7,952 bases of DNA from an uncultured Caulobacterales bacterium (lineage in GTDB: Bacteria; Pseudomonadota; Alphaproteobacteria; Caulobacterales; Maricaulaceae), in NCBI GenBank assembly GCA_937981945.1, contig CALJNJ010000255.1, positions 1-7,952 on the forward strand. Reading direction: 5' to 3'. The first letter of the stretch is position 1, and the number at the start of each line of letters is the position of its first letter. This document shows positions 1 through 7,394 of this stretch, piece by piece. The translations under genes were made by a program, and so were the position numbers. Below the pieces are notes generated by a model, which did not search any database, was not told where the DNA came from, and was given only the letters and a program-made list of their open reading frames with translations.

Positions 1-3000
1 GCGGCGGGTACCTATACGGTAACACCGGCTTACCCGGCGACGGGTGTTCCAAGCACGGACCGTTTGGTTTCAGGTGCAGCTTTGGATGTAACATCATTAC
101 TCCCGAATAATCCGGGTGTCTTGGGCTCAGGCGAGTTCGGCGACACAGGTGAACTGGCTGACTTTACAGCCGTCACAAATACGCCGTTCTACTTCGAATT
201 TGACTTCCAGGCCGGTGACCCGTCTGTTCTGATGAACAATATTCCGCTGCAACATTGCGGAAGCTCCGAACTGAGCCTGAATAAGGCCGTGGTCGGAACA
301 CCGGTCACCCAAGACGACGGACGTCAATTGGTGACCTATGAGTTTACCATCGATAACACAGGCGAAACACAGGTTGATGACATTCAGATCACGGATGATT
401 TGGGTGACGTTTATGGTGACGCCAATGTGGTCATTAACCGCAATGAAATCACCACGGAGCCAAACGGCTTCACCGGTGATGAAAACGCGGCCTATGACGG
501 TGTGGTTGATATCAATGTTCTGGACGGTATCGGGTCTTTGGACGCCGGCGAATCCATGACAGTCGTGCTCGAAGCCTTGGTATCCCCTGAGACAGCCTCG
601 ACCTTTATCAACAAGGCCGATGTCACAGGTGCTAACCCGCTGACGGGAACACCTGTTGTCGCTGATGATACGGCGGCTGTTGACTTGGTCCCTGCGGCTA
701 AAGTTGAAGATCTGGTTGTCAGAAAATCTGCCCGTCCGCGCACGGTGCAGATCGGTGACCCGGTTCTTTACACCATTGAAGTCACAAACCGCGGCATCGG
801 CGCCATCACGGATATCGACATTGTCGATAACATCCCTGAAGGCTTCGCCTATGTGCCGAACAGCGCCACGGTTTCAGATGCGGTCAGCTCTCTTGCGGCA
901 GAACCGACAGTTTCCGGTGACAGCCTGGTATGGCGCATGGACGACCTGTCCGCTGAGCCGCTGGATTTCTTGGATCCGGGTGAAACCGTAACCGTCAATC
1001 TGCGCCTCTTGGCCGGTCCTAATGTGGCCTTCGGTGCCCATGACAACCAAGCCTATGCTGCCAATGATAATGGTGAGCGTTCGGCCATCGCGACAGCGAC
1101 TGTGGATTATATCCCTGAGCCGACATTTGATTGTACGCCGGTTCTCGGACGGGTCTATGATGATGTGAACCATAACGGTTATCCGGATGACGGAGAACCG
1201 GGTCTGCCGGGTGTCCGCTTGGTAACCGTCAATGGTGATATCATCACCACGGATTACCATGGCCGCTATCACATTCCGTGTGCTGTCATTGCCGATAGCG
1301 AGCACGGCTCCAACTTCCTGCTCAAGACAGACGTCCGGACTCTGCCGCTCGGCTTTACGCCGACCACGGAGAACCCACGTGTTGTCCGGGCGACCCGCGG
1401 TAAGTTTGTGAAACTGAACTTCGGTGCAGCCTTCCGTCCTAAGCTTCGCGTGGATCTGTTCCCGCAAGACTTTGATCGCGGATTAATGATGCCGGAAGCA
1501 GCTTTGCGGATTAAGTCAGTCCTGTCAGCGGCTCAGACCGTAGAACGCGGATTGATTGTCTACCACGCCGATGAGCTGGAAGATGTCAATGAAGCACAGG
1601 ATCGTCTGACCATTGCTCTGAAAGTCGTCGAAGAATTAGCACCGCGCAGCCTCAAAGATGTGGCTCTGGAAGCTGATTGGAACGGCGTACAAATGAGTGA
1701 AGACGGTCCGGGTATCCGTTATGCATCAACAGCCTTTACACACACACCTGAAGGTCGTGTCCTGTTCGTGGCTGATGAGCGCGGCGGTATCCAGCCGGAG
1801 ATTGAGATCAGACCGTCTCTGCGCGGGGCCAAGGGCTCCAAGCCGCTCAGCACGGATAACAGAGATCGTAACATCCGTCTGTCCGGACGCCAGGATCACC
1901 AGGAAGAGCAATCTGCTCGTCCGGGTCGCCTGCAGCGCTGGATCGGCTGGGCTGATACCAAGACATCCTATGCCGAAGGTCCTGAGATAGAGACCACGGT
2001 TGACAGTCTTGATCCTGTGAAGCGTCTCAACGCTCAGGCCAATGTTGTGGCCCGTGAAGACGGACGCTTTGTGATGGCCGAGGCTTATCATAACTATAAC
2101 GCTTTCACAGAGAAGCTGGAAGTCCGTCTGTTTGACGCAGACCGTACGGTCCGCGGTGAACCGCTCGCGATCATGGATGTTCGCGAAGGTTACGCCTCCG
2201 TGCCGGTTAATAATGCATGGCCACAGGATTTGGTCTATGTTCTGCGGGCATACGGTACTGACGGTGATTTTGATGAAACGGCGCCTAAGACGCTCCGTGT
2301 CGGTGATCCCGAGTTTGATCTCAGCGCCGATGAGTGGGCGCGTGAAGCTTACACAGCCTTCGGTCAGAACACGCTGGTCAAGAACAATGTCAATGTGCGC
2401 GGCGGCGCGGTCCGTGTCTATGGCCGTAATATTCCGGGCACGGAGGTAAGTGTTCTGGGTCAAACCGTTCGCGTTGATGAGACCGGCCGTTTTGTCGCCG
2501 AGCAGTTAATGCCGGCAGGTGATCAACAGGTTGAACTGTGGTTGCCGGGCGGTGAGGGCACGGTCAATCGTGTCGTCCGTATGGTTGACGTGAAAGCACG
2601 GGATACATTCTATGTCGCTCAAGCTGAAGCGACCATTGGTGAGCGTCAATCTGCGGATGATCTGTTCACGGACGGACGTCTGGCATTTTATGTCAGATCA
2701 CGTCTGAATGACCGCTGGGCCTTTACGGCCACAGCCGATACAGGCGAAGCGCCGATCAAAGACCTCCTGAAAGGCTTGGACGATAAAGATGTGACACAGC
2801 TTCTGCGTCGTCTGGACCCGGATAAATATTATCCTGTCTATGGTGATGACAGCACGATCGAGCAGGATGCACCGACATCGGGCCGTGTCTATGCCCGGCT
2901 GGAGCGGGATGATGACTACCTCTTATGGGGTAATTATCAGACCAATTTCTCGGATACTGAGTTCGCGCGCATCCAAAGAACGCTCTATGGTGCCAAGCTG

Positions 3001-5190
3001 CACTGGGATGAAAACGAAGCGACACGTTACGGCGATGCCCGTACCGAGCTGACGGCCTATGCAGCCGGAGGCGGTACACGACAGGGCCGTGATGAGCTTC
3101 GCGGGACCGGCGGTAGTGTCTATTATCTCCGTCACGGTGATATCTCCATCGGATCAGAGATCCTTCGGATCGAAACCAGAGACTCCGTCTCGGGACTGGT
3201 CATGGAAAGCCGCCGTCTGACATATGGTACGGATTACGACATGGACTTTATCCAAGGCCGTGTGATCCTAAGCCGTCCGTTGTCCAGCTCGTCTGATGAC
3301 GGTCGTCTGTTCCGCGACGGAACCAATTCAGGTAATGAAGAAGTTCTGGTTGCCGACTATGAGTTTACGCCGGTCTTCGGAAGCGGTGACGACTCGACGA
3401 TTTACGGTGTTCGCGCCAGCCGCTGGTTGGGTGACATTGCCAAATTCGGCGTGACTTATAATCACGGTGATGACGGCGGCGCAGAGTCAGATTTGTTCGA
3501 AGCTGATCTGACCCTGCAGCTGGATGCCGGAACCTATATTAAAGGTGAGATCGCGCAGACTAAAGGTCAGGGTGTTGAAACCTTCACCTCTGTCGATGGC
3601 GGCTTTACCTATAATCCGACGGAACGCGGCGGTCTGCCGAGCGATGCTAAAGCCATGGCCTATGCCATTGAAGCAGCCACGGATCTGTCCGATCACTTTA
3701 ATCAGGACGGACGTCTGTGGGCTTACTGGCGCAAACGCGAAGAAGGCTTTGCCGGATATGCGGAAGCGACCAATCAGGACGTGGAGCAATATGGCGGCGG
3801 TATGCGTCTGGACCTGTTCGACGAACTGTCCCTGCAAGCCCGCGCTGATATTCGCGAGGACCAAAATGTCGGCACAAACAGCTTCGCCGAAGCGTCAGCT
3901 GAATATGCCCTCAATGACAATGTCAAACTGTCGGCCGGTCTGTCATATAATGACAATGGCCGCGGTCAGGAAGGCACATCAGCCGGTCTGCGCGCTGAAT
4001 ATGCCTTTAACGATGACAGCAAAGTCTATGTGTTCGGACAAGCCGGTATTGACGGTGACAATGTTCGCACAACAGACCGGGCCGGTGTCGGCGGTGAATG
4101 GCGTGTCGGCAAGAAAGTCTTCCTCGGCGGCGAAGTGTCGGGCGGTGAAGACGGACTGGGTCTGCGCGCAACATCCCGCTACCGCGGTGAAGACGGCGAT
4201 GAGTATTACATGGCCTATGATCTGCCGCTTCAGTCACATGTTGCGTCCAATTACGGAACGTTCAATTTGGGTGCCCGTCGCCGCTTCTCAGACGCTTTGT
4301 CTGTCTATGGTGAAGAGCGCATGCAGTTCAATGAGCGCGGCTTGAACGGTCTGACCCATGCTTATGGCGTTGACTATAAGCCGGGGAATTGGAACTTTAA
4401 CTTTGCCGGTGAAATCGGTCAGGTTGATGATTTGGATCGTGATGCTGTCTCTGCGGGAATCGGATTTAACGATGACCGTATGCAAGCCGGTATCTCTGCT
4501 GAATATCGTCATGACGAAAACATCCTGAGCGGTGACAAGCGCCGGACATGGCTCTTCCGCGGAACGGCTCTGTATCAGATGAGCGATGAGCTTCGCGTAC
4601 AAGCCAAGGTGAACCATGCTCAGTCGGATCAAGAGGCCGGTGTTGCGCCGCTTGACTTCTATGATGCTGAGTTCACGGAAGCGTCGTTCGCGGCGGCCTA
4701 TCGCCCGATCTGGGATGACAGGCTGAATGTTCTGGCCAAGGCGGTCTATCTCTATGACCTGTCACCGACCTCGCAGCGATTTAACGGCGAGCGTGTGGAC
4801 TATCGTCAGAAGAGCCAGATCTACTCTCTGGATGCCTCTTATGACTTCCATCCGCGCTGGACACTGGGCGGTAAATACGGTCATCGCAGCGGCTTCGTTA
4901 CCGACAGTCGTGAGAGTGATGATTTCTTCCAATCCTCCGCTGATTTGGGTGTGATCCGTCTGGACTATCACCTGACCCATCGCTGGGACGCTACTCTGGA
5001 AGGCCGTTACCTGAACATTGGTGACGGAACCATAGAGCGCACGGGCGGACTGGCCATGTTGTATCGTCATATCAATGACAATGCCAAGATCGGTGTCGGT
5101 CTGACTTATGGCGGAATTGATCAGGAATATCTCCTGGCCCGCGATGAAGAAGACATTGGTTGGCTCGTAAACGTCGTAGGTAAGTTCTAG
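1..5190 (+). CDS. Giant modular outer-membrane protein with DUF11-like repeats, SdrD-B-like domain and C-terminal beta-barrel (5' partial)
   Basis: The frame is open from the first base, so the start and any signal peptide lie upstream; the TTG at 64 is an internal codon. 1729 residues are visible (codon 1 at base 1). Two DUF11-like Ig-type repeats span roughly codons 93-235 and 237-375; the second has the typical pattern of TIEVTNRG followed by DIDIVDNIPEGF. An SdrD/Cna-B-like domain follows (about 378-430) with an EF-hand-type loop. Codons 498-550 weakly resemble an OmpA-like domain. A small beta-sandwich-like domain lies near 798-865 (GGAVRVYGRNIPGTEV). From about codon 869 the protein reads as amphipathic beta-strands with acidic loops and ends in VNVVGKF, a terminal phenylalanine typical of BAM substrates. 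I see only three cysteines (codons 86, 378, 427). It is most likely an outer-membrane anchored surface protein or adhesin. Function and symbol are unknown; an automatic annotation might call it DUF11 protein or TonB-dependent receptor, but I see no TonB box or plug. Confidence 0.85.
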   Translation, partial: AAGTYTVTPAYPATGVPSTDRLVSGAALDVTSLLPNNPGVLGSGEFGDTGELADFTAVTNTPFYFEFDFQAGDPSVLMNNIPLQHCGSSELSLNKAVVGTPVTQDDGRQLVTYEFTIDNTGETQVDDIQITDDLGDVYGDANVVINRNEITTEPNGFTGDENAAYDGVVDINVLDGIGSLDAGESMTVVLEALVSPETASTFINKADVTGANPLTGTPVVADDTAAVDLVPAAKVEDLVVRKSARPRTVQIGDPVLYTIEVTNRGIGAITDIDIVDNIPEGFAYVPNSATVSDAVSSLAAEPTVSGDSLVWRMDDLSAEPLDFLDPGETVTVNLRLLAGPNVAFGAHDNQAYAANDNGERSAIATATVDYIPEPTFDCTPVLGRVYDDVNHNGYPDDGEPGLPGVRLVTVNGDIITTDYHGRYHIPCAVIADSEHGSNFLLKTDVRTLPLGFTPTTENPRVVRATRGKFVKLNFGAAFRPKLRVDLFPQDFDRGLMMPEAALRIKSVLSAAQTVERGLIVYHADELEDVNEAQDRLTIALKVVEELAPRSLKDVALEADWNGVQMSEDGPGIRYASTAFTHTPEGRVLFVADERGGIQPEIEIRPSLRGAKGSKPLSTDNRDRNIRLSGRQDHQEEQSARPGRLQRWIGWADTKTSYAEGPEIETTVDSLDPVKRLNAQANVVAREDGRFVMAEAYHNYNAFTEKLEVRLFDADRTVRGEPLAIMDVREGYASVPVNNAWPQDLVYVLRAYGTDGDFDETAPKTLRVGDPEFDLSADEWAREAYTAFGQNTLVKNNVNVRGGAVRVYGRNIPGTEVSVLGQTVRVDETGRFVAEQLMPAGDQQVELWLPGGEGTVNRVVRMVDVKARDTFYVAQAEATIGERQSADDLFTDGRLAFYVRSRLNDRWAFTATADTGEAPIKDLLKGLDDKDVTQLLRRLDPDKYYPVYGDDSTIEQDAPTSGRVYARLERDDDYLLWGNYQTNFSDTEFARIQRTLYGAKLHWDENEATRYGDARTELTAYAAGGGTRQGRDELRGTGGSVYYLRHGDISIGSEILRIETRDSVSGLVMESRRLTYGTDYDMDFIQGRVILSRPLSSSSDDGRLFRDGTNSGNEEVLVADYEFTPVFGSGDDSTIYGVRASRWLGDIAKFGVTYNHGDDGGAESDLFEADLTLQLDAGTYIKGEIAQTKGQGVETFTSVDGGFTYNPTERGGLPSDAKAMAYAIEAATDLSDHFNQDGRLWAYWRKREEGFAGYAEATNQDVEQYGGGMRLDLFDELSLQARADIREDQNVGTNSFAEASAEYALNDNVKLSAGLSYNDNGRGQEGTSAGLRAEYAFNDDSKVYVFGQAGIDGDNVRTTDRAGVGGEWRVGKKVFLGGEVSGGEDGLGLRATSRYRGEDGDEYYMAYDLPLQSHVASNYGTFNLGARRRFSDALSVYGEERMQFNERGLNGLTHAYGVDYKPGNWNFNFAGEIGQVDDLDRDAVSAGIGFNDDRMQAGISAEYRHDENILSGDKRRTWLFRGTALYQMSDELRVQAKVNHAQSDQEAGVAPLDFYDAEFTEASFAAAYRPIWDDRLNVLAKAVYLYDLSPTSQRFNGERVDYRQKSQIYSLDASYDFHPRWTLGGKYGHRSGFVTDSRESDDFFQSSADLGVIRLDYHLTHRWDATLEGRYLNIGDGTIERTGGLAMLYRHINDNAKIGVGLTYGGIDQEYLLARDEEDIGWLVNVVGKF
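1162..1197 (+). other. EF-hand-type calcium-binding loop in the SdrD-B-like domain
   Basis: Codons 388-399 read DVNHNGYPDDGE. Asp1, Asn3, Asn5, Gly6, Asp9 and Glu12 fit the 12-residue EF-hand loop, and the following PGLPGV is the usual continuation in SdrD-B-like domains, which bind calcium in staphylococcal Sdr proteins. The domain continues to TTDYHGRYHIPC, the standard glycine-tyrosine turn of this prealbumin-like fold. Cysteines at codons 378 and 427 bracket the domain and could form a disulfide in the periplasm or outside the cell. Calcium binding is inferred from the motif only. Confidence 0.65.
2605..5187 (+). other. C-terminal outer-membrane beta-barrel region of the giant surface protein
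   Basis: About 860 residues alternate short amphipathic strands (for example FYVRSRLNDRWAFTATAD, VYARLERDDDYLLWGNYQ, RIDLYH-like strands near the end) with turns rich in Asp, Gly and Asn. No cysteines and no hydrophobic helices are seen. Near its start is the block DKYYPVYGDDST (2821-2856), which I recall as a conserved feature of large, uncharacterised proteobacterial outer-membrane proteins. The last strand, GWLVNVVGKF, has the alternation and terminal aromatic residue that BAM recognises. The extent of the barrel is judged by eye; part of the first 150 residues may be an inserted domain or a plug instead of strands. Confidence 0.65.
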
Positions 5191-5248
5191 GATTATCCTC
5201 ACACTTACCCGCGTCTAACGATGCAATTAAAATGCCATAATGAACTCA

Positions 5249-5277
5249 GAGCCTCGGATTTTCCGGGGCTCTTTTTT
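5249..5277 (+). terminator. Rho-independent terminator of the giant surface-protein gene
   Basis: A 9-bp stem (5249-5257 with 5263-5271, one G-T wobble, GC-rich) closes a 5-base loop ATTTT and is followed directly by six T residues (5272-5277). It lies 58 bases after the TAG stop of the surface-protein gene. The opposite strand has no T run after the stem, so it should act on + strand transcripts only. It separates the surface-protein transcript from the GtrA/GT-C pair. Confidence 0.92.
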
Positions 5278-5333
5278 GGGTAAAGGGTTTTTAAATGTCT
5301 TTCCCCTATGGTTTGTCGAAATAGGTGGGCCAT
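5278..5333 (+). promoter_or_regulatory. Leader of the GtrA/GT-C unit, with ribosome binding site AGGTGG
   Basis: This 56-base stretch lies between the terminator and the ATG at 5334 and must hold, or be closely preceded by, the promoter for the downstream pair if they are transcribed separately. I see no convincing -35/-10 consensus pair. AGGTGG at 5323-5328 is a good Shine-Dalgarno sequence 5 bases before the ATG; the GTG at 5325 falls inside it and is therefore an unlikely start. The ATG at 5294 is closed by a stop after nine codons. Confidence 0.55.
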
Positions 5334-5786
5334 ATGCAATTGTTTTCGCAGTCTTCGACGGAACATAAAATCTTCGGGGTAACATTACCGAAGCTTCCGG
5401 ATATTGTTCTCAGGTTAATCCGCTTTGCTTTAGTGGGCGGGATTGCGACCATGATTTACGCGGTTTTGACCTATTGGCTCATTCAAAACCAGATGAATAC
5501 CGTTGCCGCCAGCGTTTTGGGATATGCCGTCGCGATCCCGTTTTCGTTTATCGGGCAAAAATATTTTACTTTTAATGCTGAGGGACGGGTCCCGGTTGAA
5601 TTTACAAAGTTTCTGCTGACCCAAGGTATCGGCATGTTTTGTGCCGCCGTGATTATGGGCATGGTTACCAAATTCTCTCCGGAGAGCCCTTTAATCGGCA
5701 TTGCAGCTGTCGTTGTCGCCATTCCGCTCATGAATTTTTTCATCATGACACTTTGGATTTTTCCGCAGCGCAACAGACGAAAATAG
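5334..5786 (+). CDS. GtrA-family four-helix membrane protein
   Basis: This 150-residue protein has the GtrA layout: a short cytosolic N-terminus, then four hydrophobic segments at about residues 28-50, 56-77, 92-112 and 118-141, and a basic tail (RNRRK). Family marks are RFALVGGIAT entering helix 1 and the end of helix 2, FSFIGQKYFTFN, which corresponds to the usual N-[RK]-x-[FW]-[TV]-F motif with Gln in place of Asn. GtrA proteins are thought to move polyprenyl-phosphate-linked sugars across the inner membrane for O-antigen or cell-wall glycan decoration. I start it at the ATG because AGGTGG stands 5 bases upstream. Its TAG is only 5 bases before the next gene, which is a membrane glycosyltransferase that could use the flipped donor. 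The family call is firm; the substrate is unknown. Confidence 0.88.
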   Translation: MQLFSQSSTEHKIFGVTLPKLPDIVLRLIRFALVGGIATMIYAVLTYWLIQNQMNTVAASVLGYAVAIPFSFIGQKYFTFNAEGRVPVEFTKFLLTQGIGMFCAAVIMGMVTKFSPESPLIGIAAVVVAIPLMNFFIMTLWIFPQRNRRK

Positions 5787-5791
5787 ACATC

Positions 5792-7312
5792 ATGTCATTG
5801 AGTTTGGCGAAGTTCCCAAAACAGTGGATCGTCAAAAGCGCCTGCGCGTTTATCTTCATCATCGCGGCCATGATTTTTTCCCCGATTGGGGTCAATCACG
5901 ATGCGGCTTGGCTGTTATATCTAAGCCGCGAAGTCGCCGGAGGCGCCGAGCATTATGTTGATTTTGTCGAGGTTAATCCGCCGCTGATAATATGGCTGAA
6001 CCTGCCCGTCATTTTTATGGCTGAATGGCTGAATATCAGTCTGGGATTTGCTTTCAAATTATATGTGCTGGCCTTGGCCGCTCTTTCCGTAGGCTTGTCG
6101 GCCGCCCTACTGAAGCGGACCGAGTTAACAACAGCGCCTGTTTTAATCGTGGCAATGGCTTTCGTTCTGACGATTTTGCCGGGTTACCAATTCGGTCAGC
6201 GCGAGCATTTTTTGATGATTTTGGTTTTGCCCTATCTGATCAGCGCCGGCGTCCGCCTCAAAGGATCGGATATTCCCCGCGGATTAGCCATTGTGACGGC
6301 TGTTTTGGCGGGGATCGGCTTTTGCTTGAAACCCCATTTCGTCATCGTGCCCATGGGCATTGAAATCTTGCTGTTAATGCGGCTGGGGCTGAAGACAACC
6401 CTTCGGCGTCCCGAACCTTATGCCATGATGGCCGTTGCCCTTGCTTATCTATTGGCCATATTGACGGTCTCTCCCAATTACATTTCCACCATCACCGGCG
6501 ATACGGGCAAAATGTATGTTCAGGAATGGGCGGCGTCTGACATTTTCAAAAAAATGGTACTCAACAGACGATATGTATTTTTCGGAATTTTAGTCGGTCT
6601 GGGCGCGTTCTTCACATCGGGCCGAAAGATGAAATCCGTGGACCCGATTTTTGGGGCAATGTTCGCCGGCAGCATATTACTATTGGCGACCTATTGGTTG
6701 CAGTTCAAAGGATTTCCAAACCATATTTATCCGACCGAAGCCATGTTGGTGGTCCTTTTGGTGTGCGGATATGTTTACCTGTCCAAGCGCGAAGAAAAAA
6801 TTTCGAAAGTCTTTTCATATGTCATATTGGGGACGGTTTTTTTCCTCTCGCTTATTCCGTTCATTTTGGCTCAGAACTACACACCGCCCGATCGGTCCAG
6901 GTTTAAAGAGCTGACGGCCAATTTCTCCGAAGATGATAGTATGTTTATCATGTCCGCTTATATATCGGACGGGTTTCCGCTGGTGAATGAGCTGGACGTA
7001 AAATGGGCGTCCCGCTATCCGTCGCTTTGGTTTGTAGCAGGGACCGAGTCCCCGCAGAGCGGTGCCGACAGTGTTTTCGACCGGCAGATCATACAGAGCC
7101 GTCAGGATATGGCCGATGATTTTGCCAAACATAAGCCGGCACTGGTCTTGGTCCATACGGCTGATAAGAAACGGGGCTTTGGTGATCGGCAATATGACTA
7201 TATTGCAGATTTCAGCCAAAATGCTGATTTTGCATATGAGTGGTCAAACTATGAATTTGAAAGCTCAAACGGCGAATATTCAACCTATTTACGCAAAAAA
7301 GACGCGCCATAG
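5792..7312 (+). CDS. Polytopic GT-C-type glycosyltransferase (GT39/PMT-like)
   Basis: This 506-residue inner-membrane protein has about ten hydrophobic segments up to residue 360 and then a soluble C-terminal part of some 145 residues, probably periplasmic. The first outside loop has the GT-C signature: NHDAAW (35-40, with Asp37 as the likely catalytic or metal-site residue) and YVDFVEVNPPL (55-65). Further blocks typical of this group are GFCLKPHF (176-183) and LQFKGFPNHIYP (303-314). Such enzymes transfer a sugar from a polyprenyl-phosphate donor to an acceptor on the periplasmic side. The frame is open back to 5639, but that part overlaps the GtrA gene and reads as an off-frame shadow, so I use the ATG at 5792. 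There is no strong Shine-Dalgarno, which fits translational coupling to the GtrA stop 5 bases earlier. Sugar and acceptor cannot be told from sequence. Confidence 0.82.
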   Translation: MSLSLAKFPKQWIVKSACAFIFIIAAMIFSPIGVNHDAAWLLYLSREVAGGAEHYVDFVEVNPPLIIWLNLPVIFMAEWLNISLGFAFKLYVLALAALSVGLSAALLKRTELTTAPVLIVAMAFVLTILPGYQFGQREHFLMILVLPYLISAGVRLKGSDIPRGLAIVTAVLAGIGFCLKPHFVIVPMGIEILLLMRLGLKTTLRRPEPYAMMAVALAYLLAILTVSPNYISTITGDTGKMYVQEWAASDIFKKMVLNRRYVFFGILVGLGAFFTSGRKMKSVDPIFGAMFAGSILLLATYWLQFKGFPNHIYPTEAMLVVLLVCGYVYLSKREEKISKVFSYVILGTVFFLSLIPFILAQNYTPPDRSRFKELTANFSEDDSMFIMSAYISDGFPLVNELDVKWASRYPSLWFVAGTESPQSGADSVFDRQIIQSRQDMADDFAKHKPALVLVHTADKKRGFGDRQYDYIADFSQNADFAYEWSNYEFESSNGEYSTYLRKKDAP

Positions 7313-7344
7313 ATAATTCCCGGGTCTGATTTCGGGAAAATTAT
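7313..7344. repeat. Imperfect inverted repeat just after the GT-C gene
   Basis: ATAATTCCCG (7313-7322) is matched by CGGGAAAATTAT (7333-7344) with a two-base bulge and a 10-base loop. It starts at the base after the TAG stop. No T tract follows on either strand, so it is not a standard rho-independent terminator; it could stabilise the 3' end of the upstream mRNA, act as a weak terminator, or be an operator for the next gene. Confidence 0.5.
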
Positions 7345-7364
7345 GGTTACCGGCATCTTAATTG

Positions 7365-7388
7365 CTCCGCTCACTCCGAACTTCGGAG
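7365..7388 (+). promoter_or_regulatory. Hairpin that can hide the lipoprotein gene's ribosome binding site
   Basis: CTCCGA (7374-7379) pairs perfectly with TCGGAG (7383-7388) around a 3-base loop, and the GGAG of the 3' arm is the Shine-Dalgarno of the GTG at 7395, with a 6-base gap. A second CTCCG at 7365-7369 could pair with the same CGGAG as an alternative partner. The placement suggests translational control, or simply a weakly exposed start. There is no experimental or comparative evidence in the window. Confidence 0.45.
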
Positions 7389-7394
7389 ACGGGC

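Noticed and set aside
64..66. TTG as the start of the surface-protein gene
   Set aside because: The frame is open to base 1 with domain-like sequence before it, no Shine-Dalgarno and no signal peptide after it.
1726..2463. Minus-strand open frame of 245 codons
   Set aside because: It lies wholly inside the surface-protein gene, antisense and without a recognisable domain or good ribosome binding site; the biased codon use of the real gene explains it.
3524..4345. Plus-strand frame-2 open frame of 273 codons
   Set aside because: It overlaps the barrel part of the real gene in another frame; its product is rich in Arg, Ser, Met and Pro in a pattern typical of an off-frame read.
5278..5333. 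Sigma-70 promoter for the GtrA/GT-C unit
   Set aside because: Only scattered AT-rich hexamers are present; no pair with acceptable spacing stands out, so I do not claim a site.
5639..5791. N-terminal extension of the GT-C gene
   Set aside because: These 51 codons overlap the GtrA gene and encode a Cys/His-rich off-frame sequence; the ATG at 5792 gives a normal cytosolic start before the first membrane helix.
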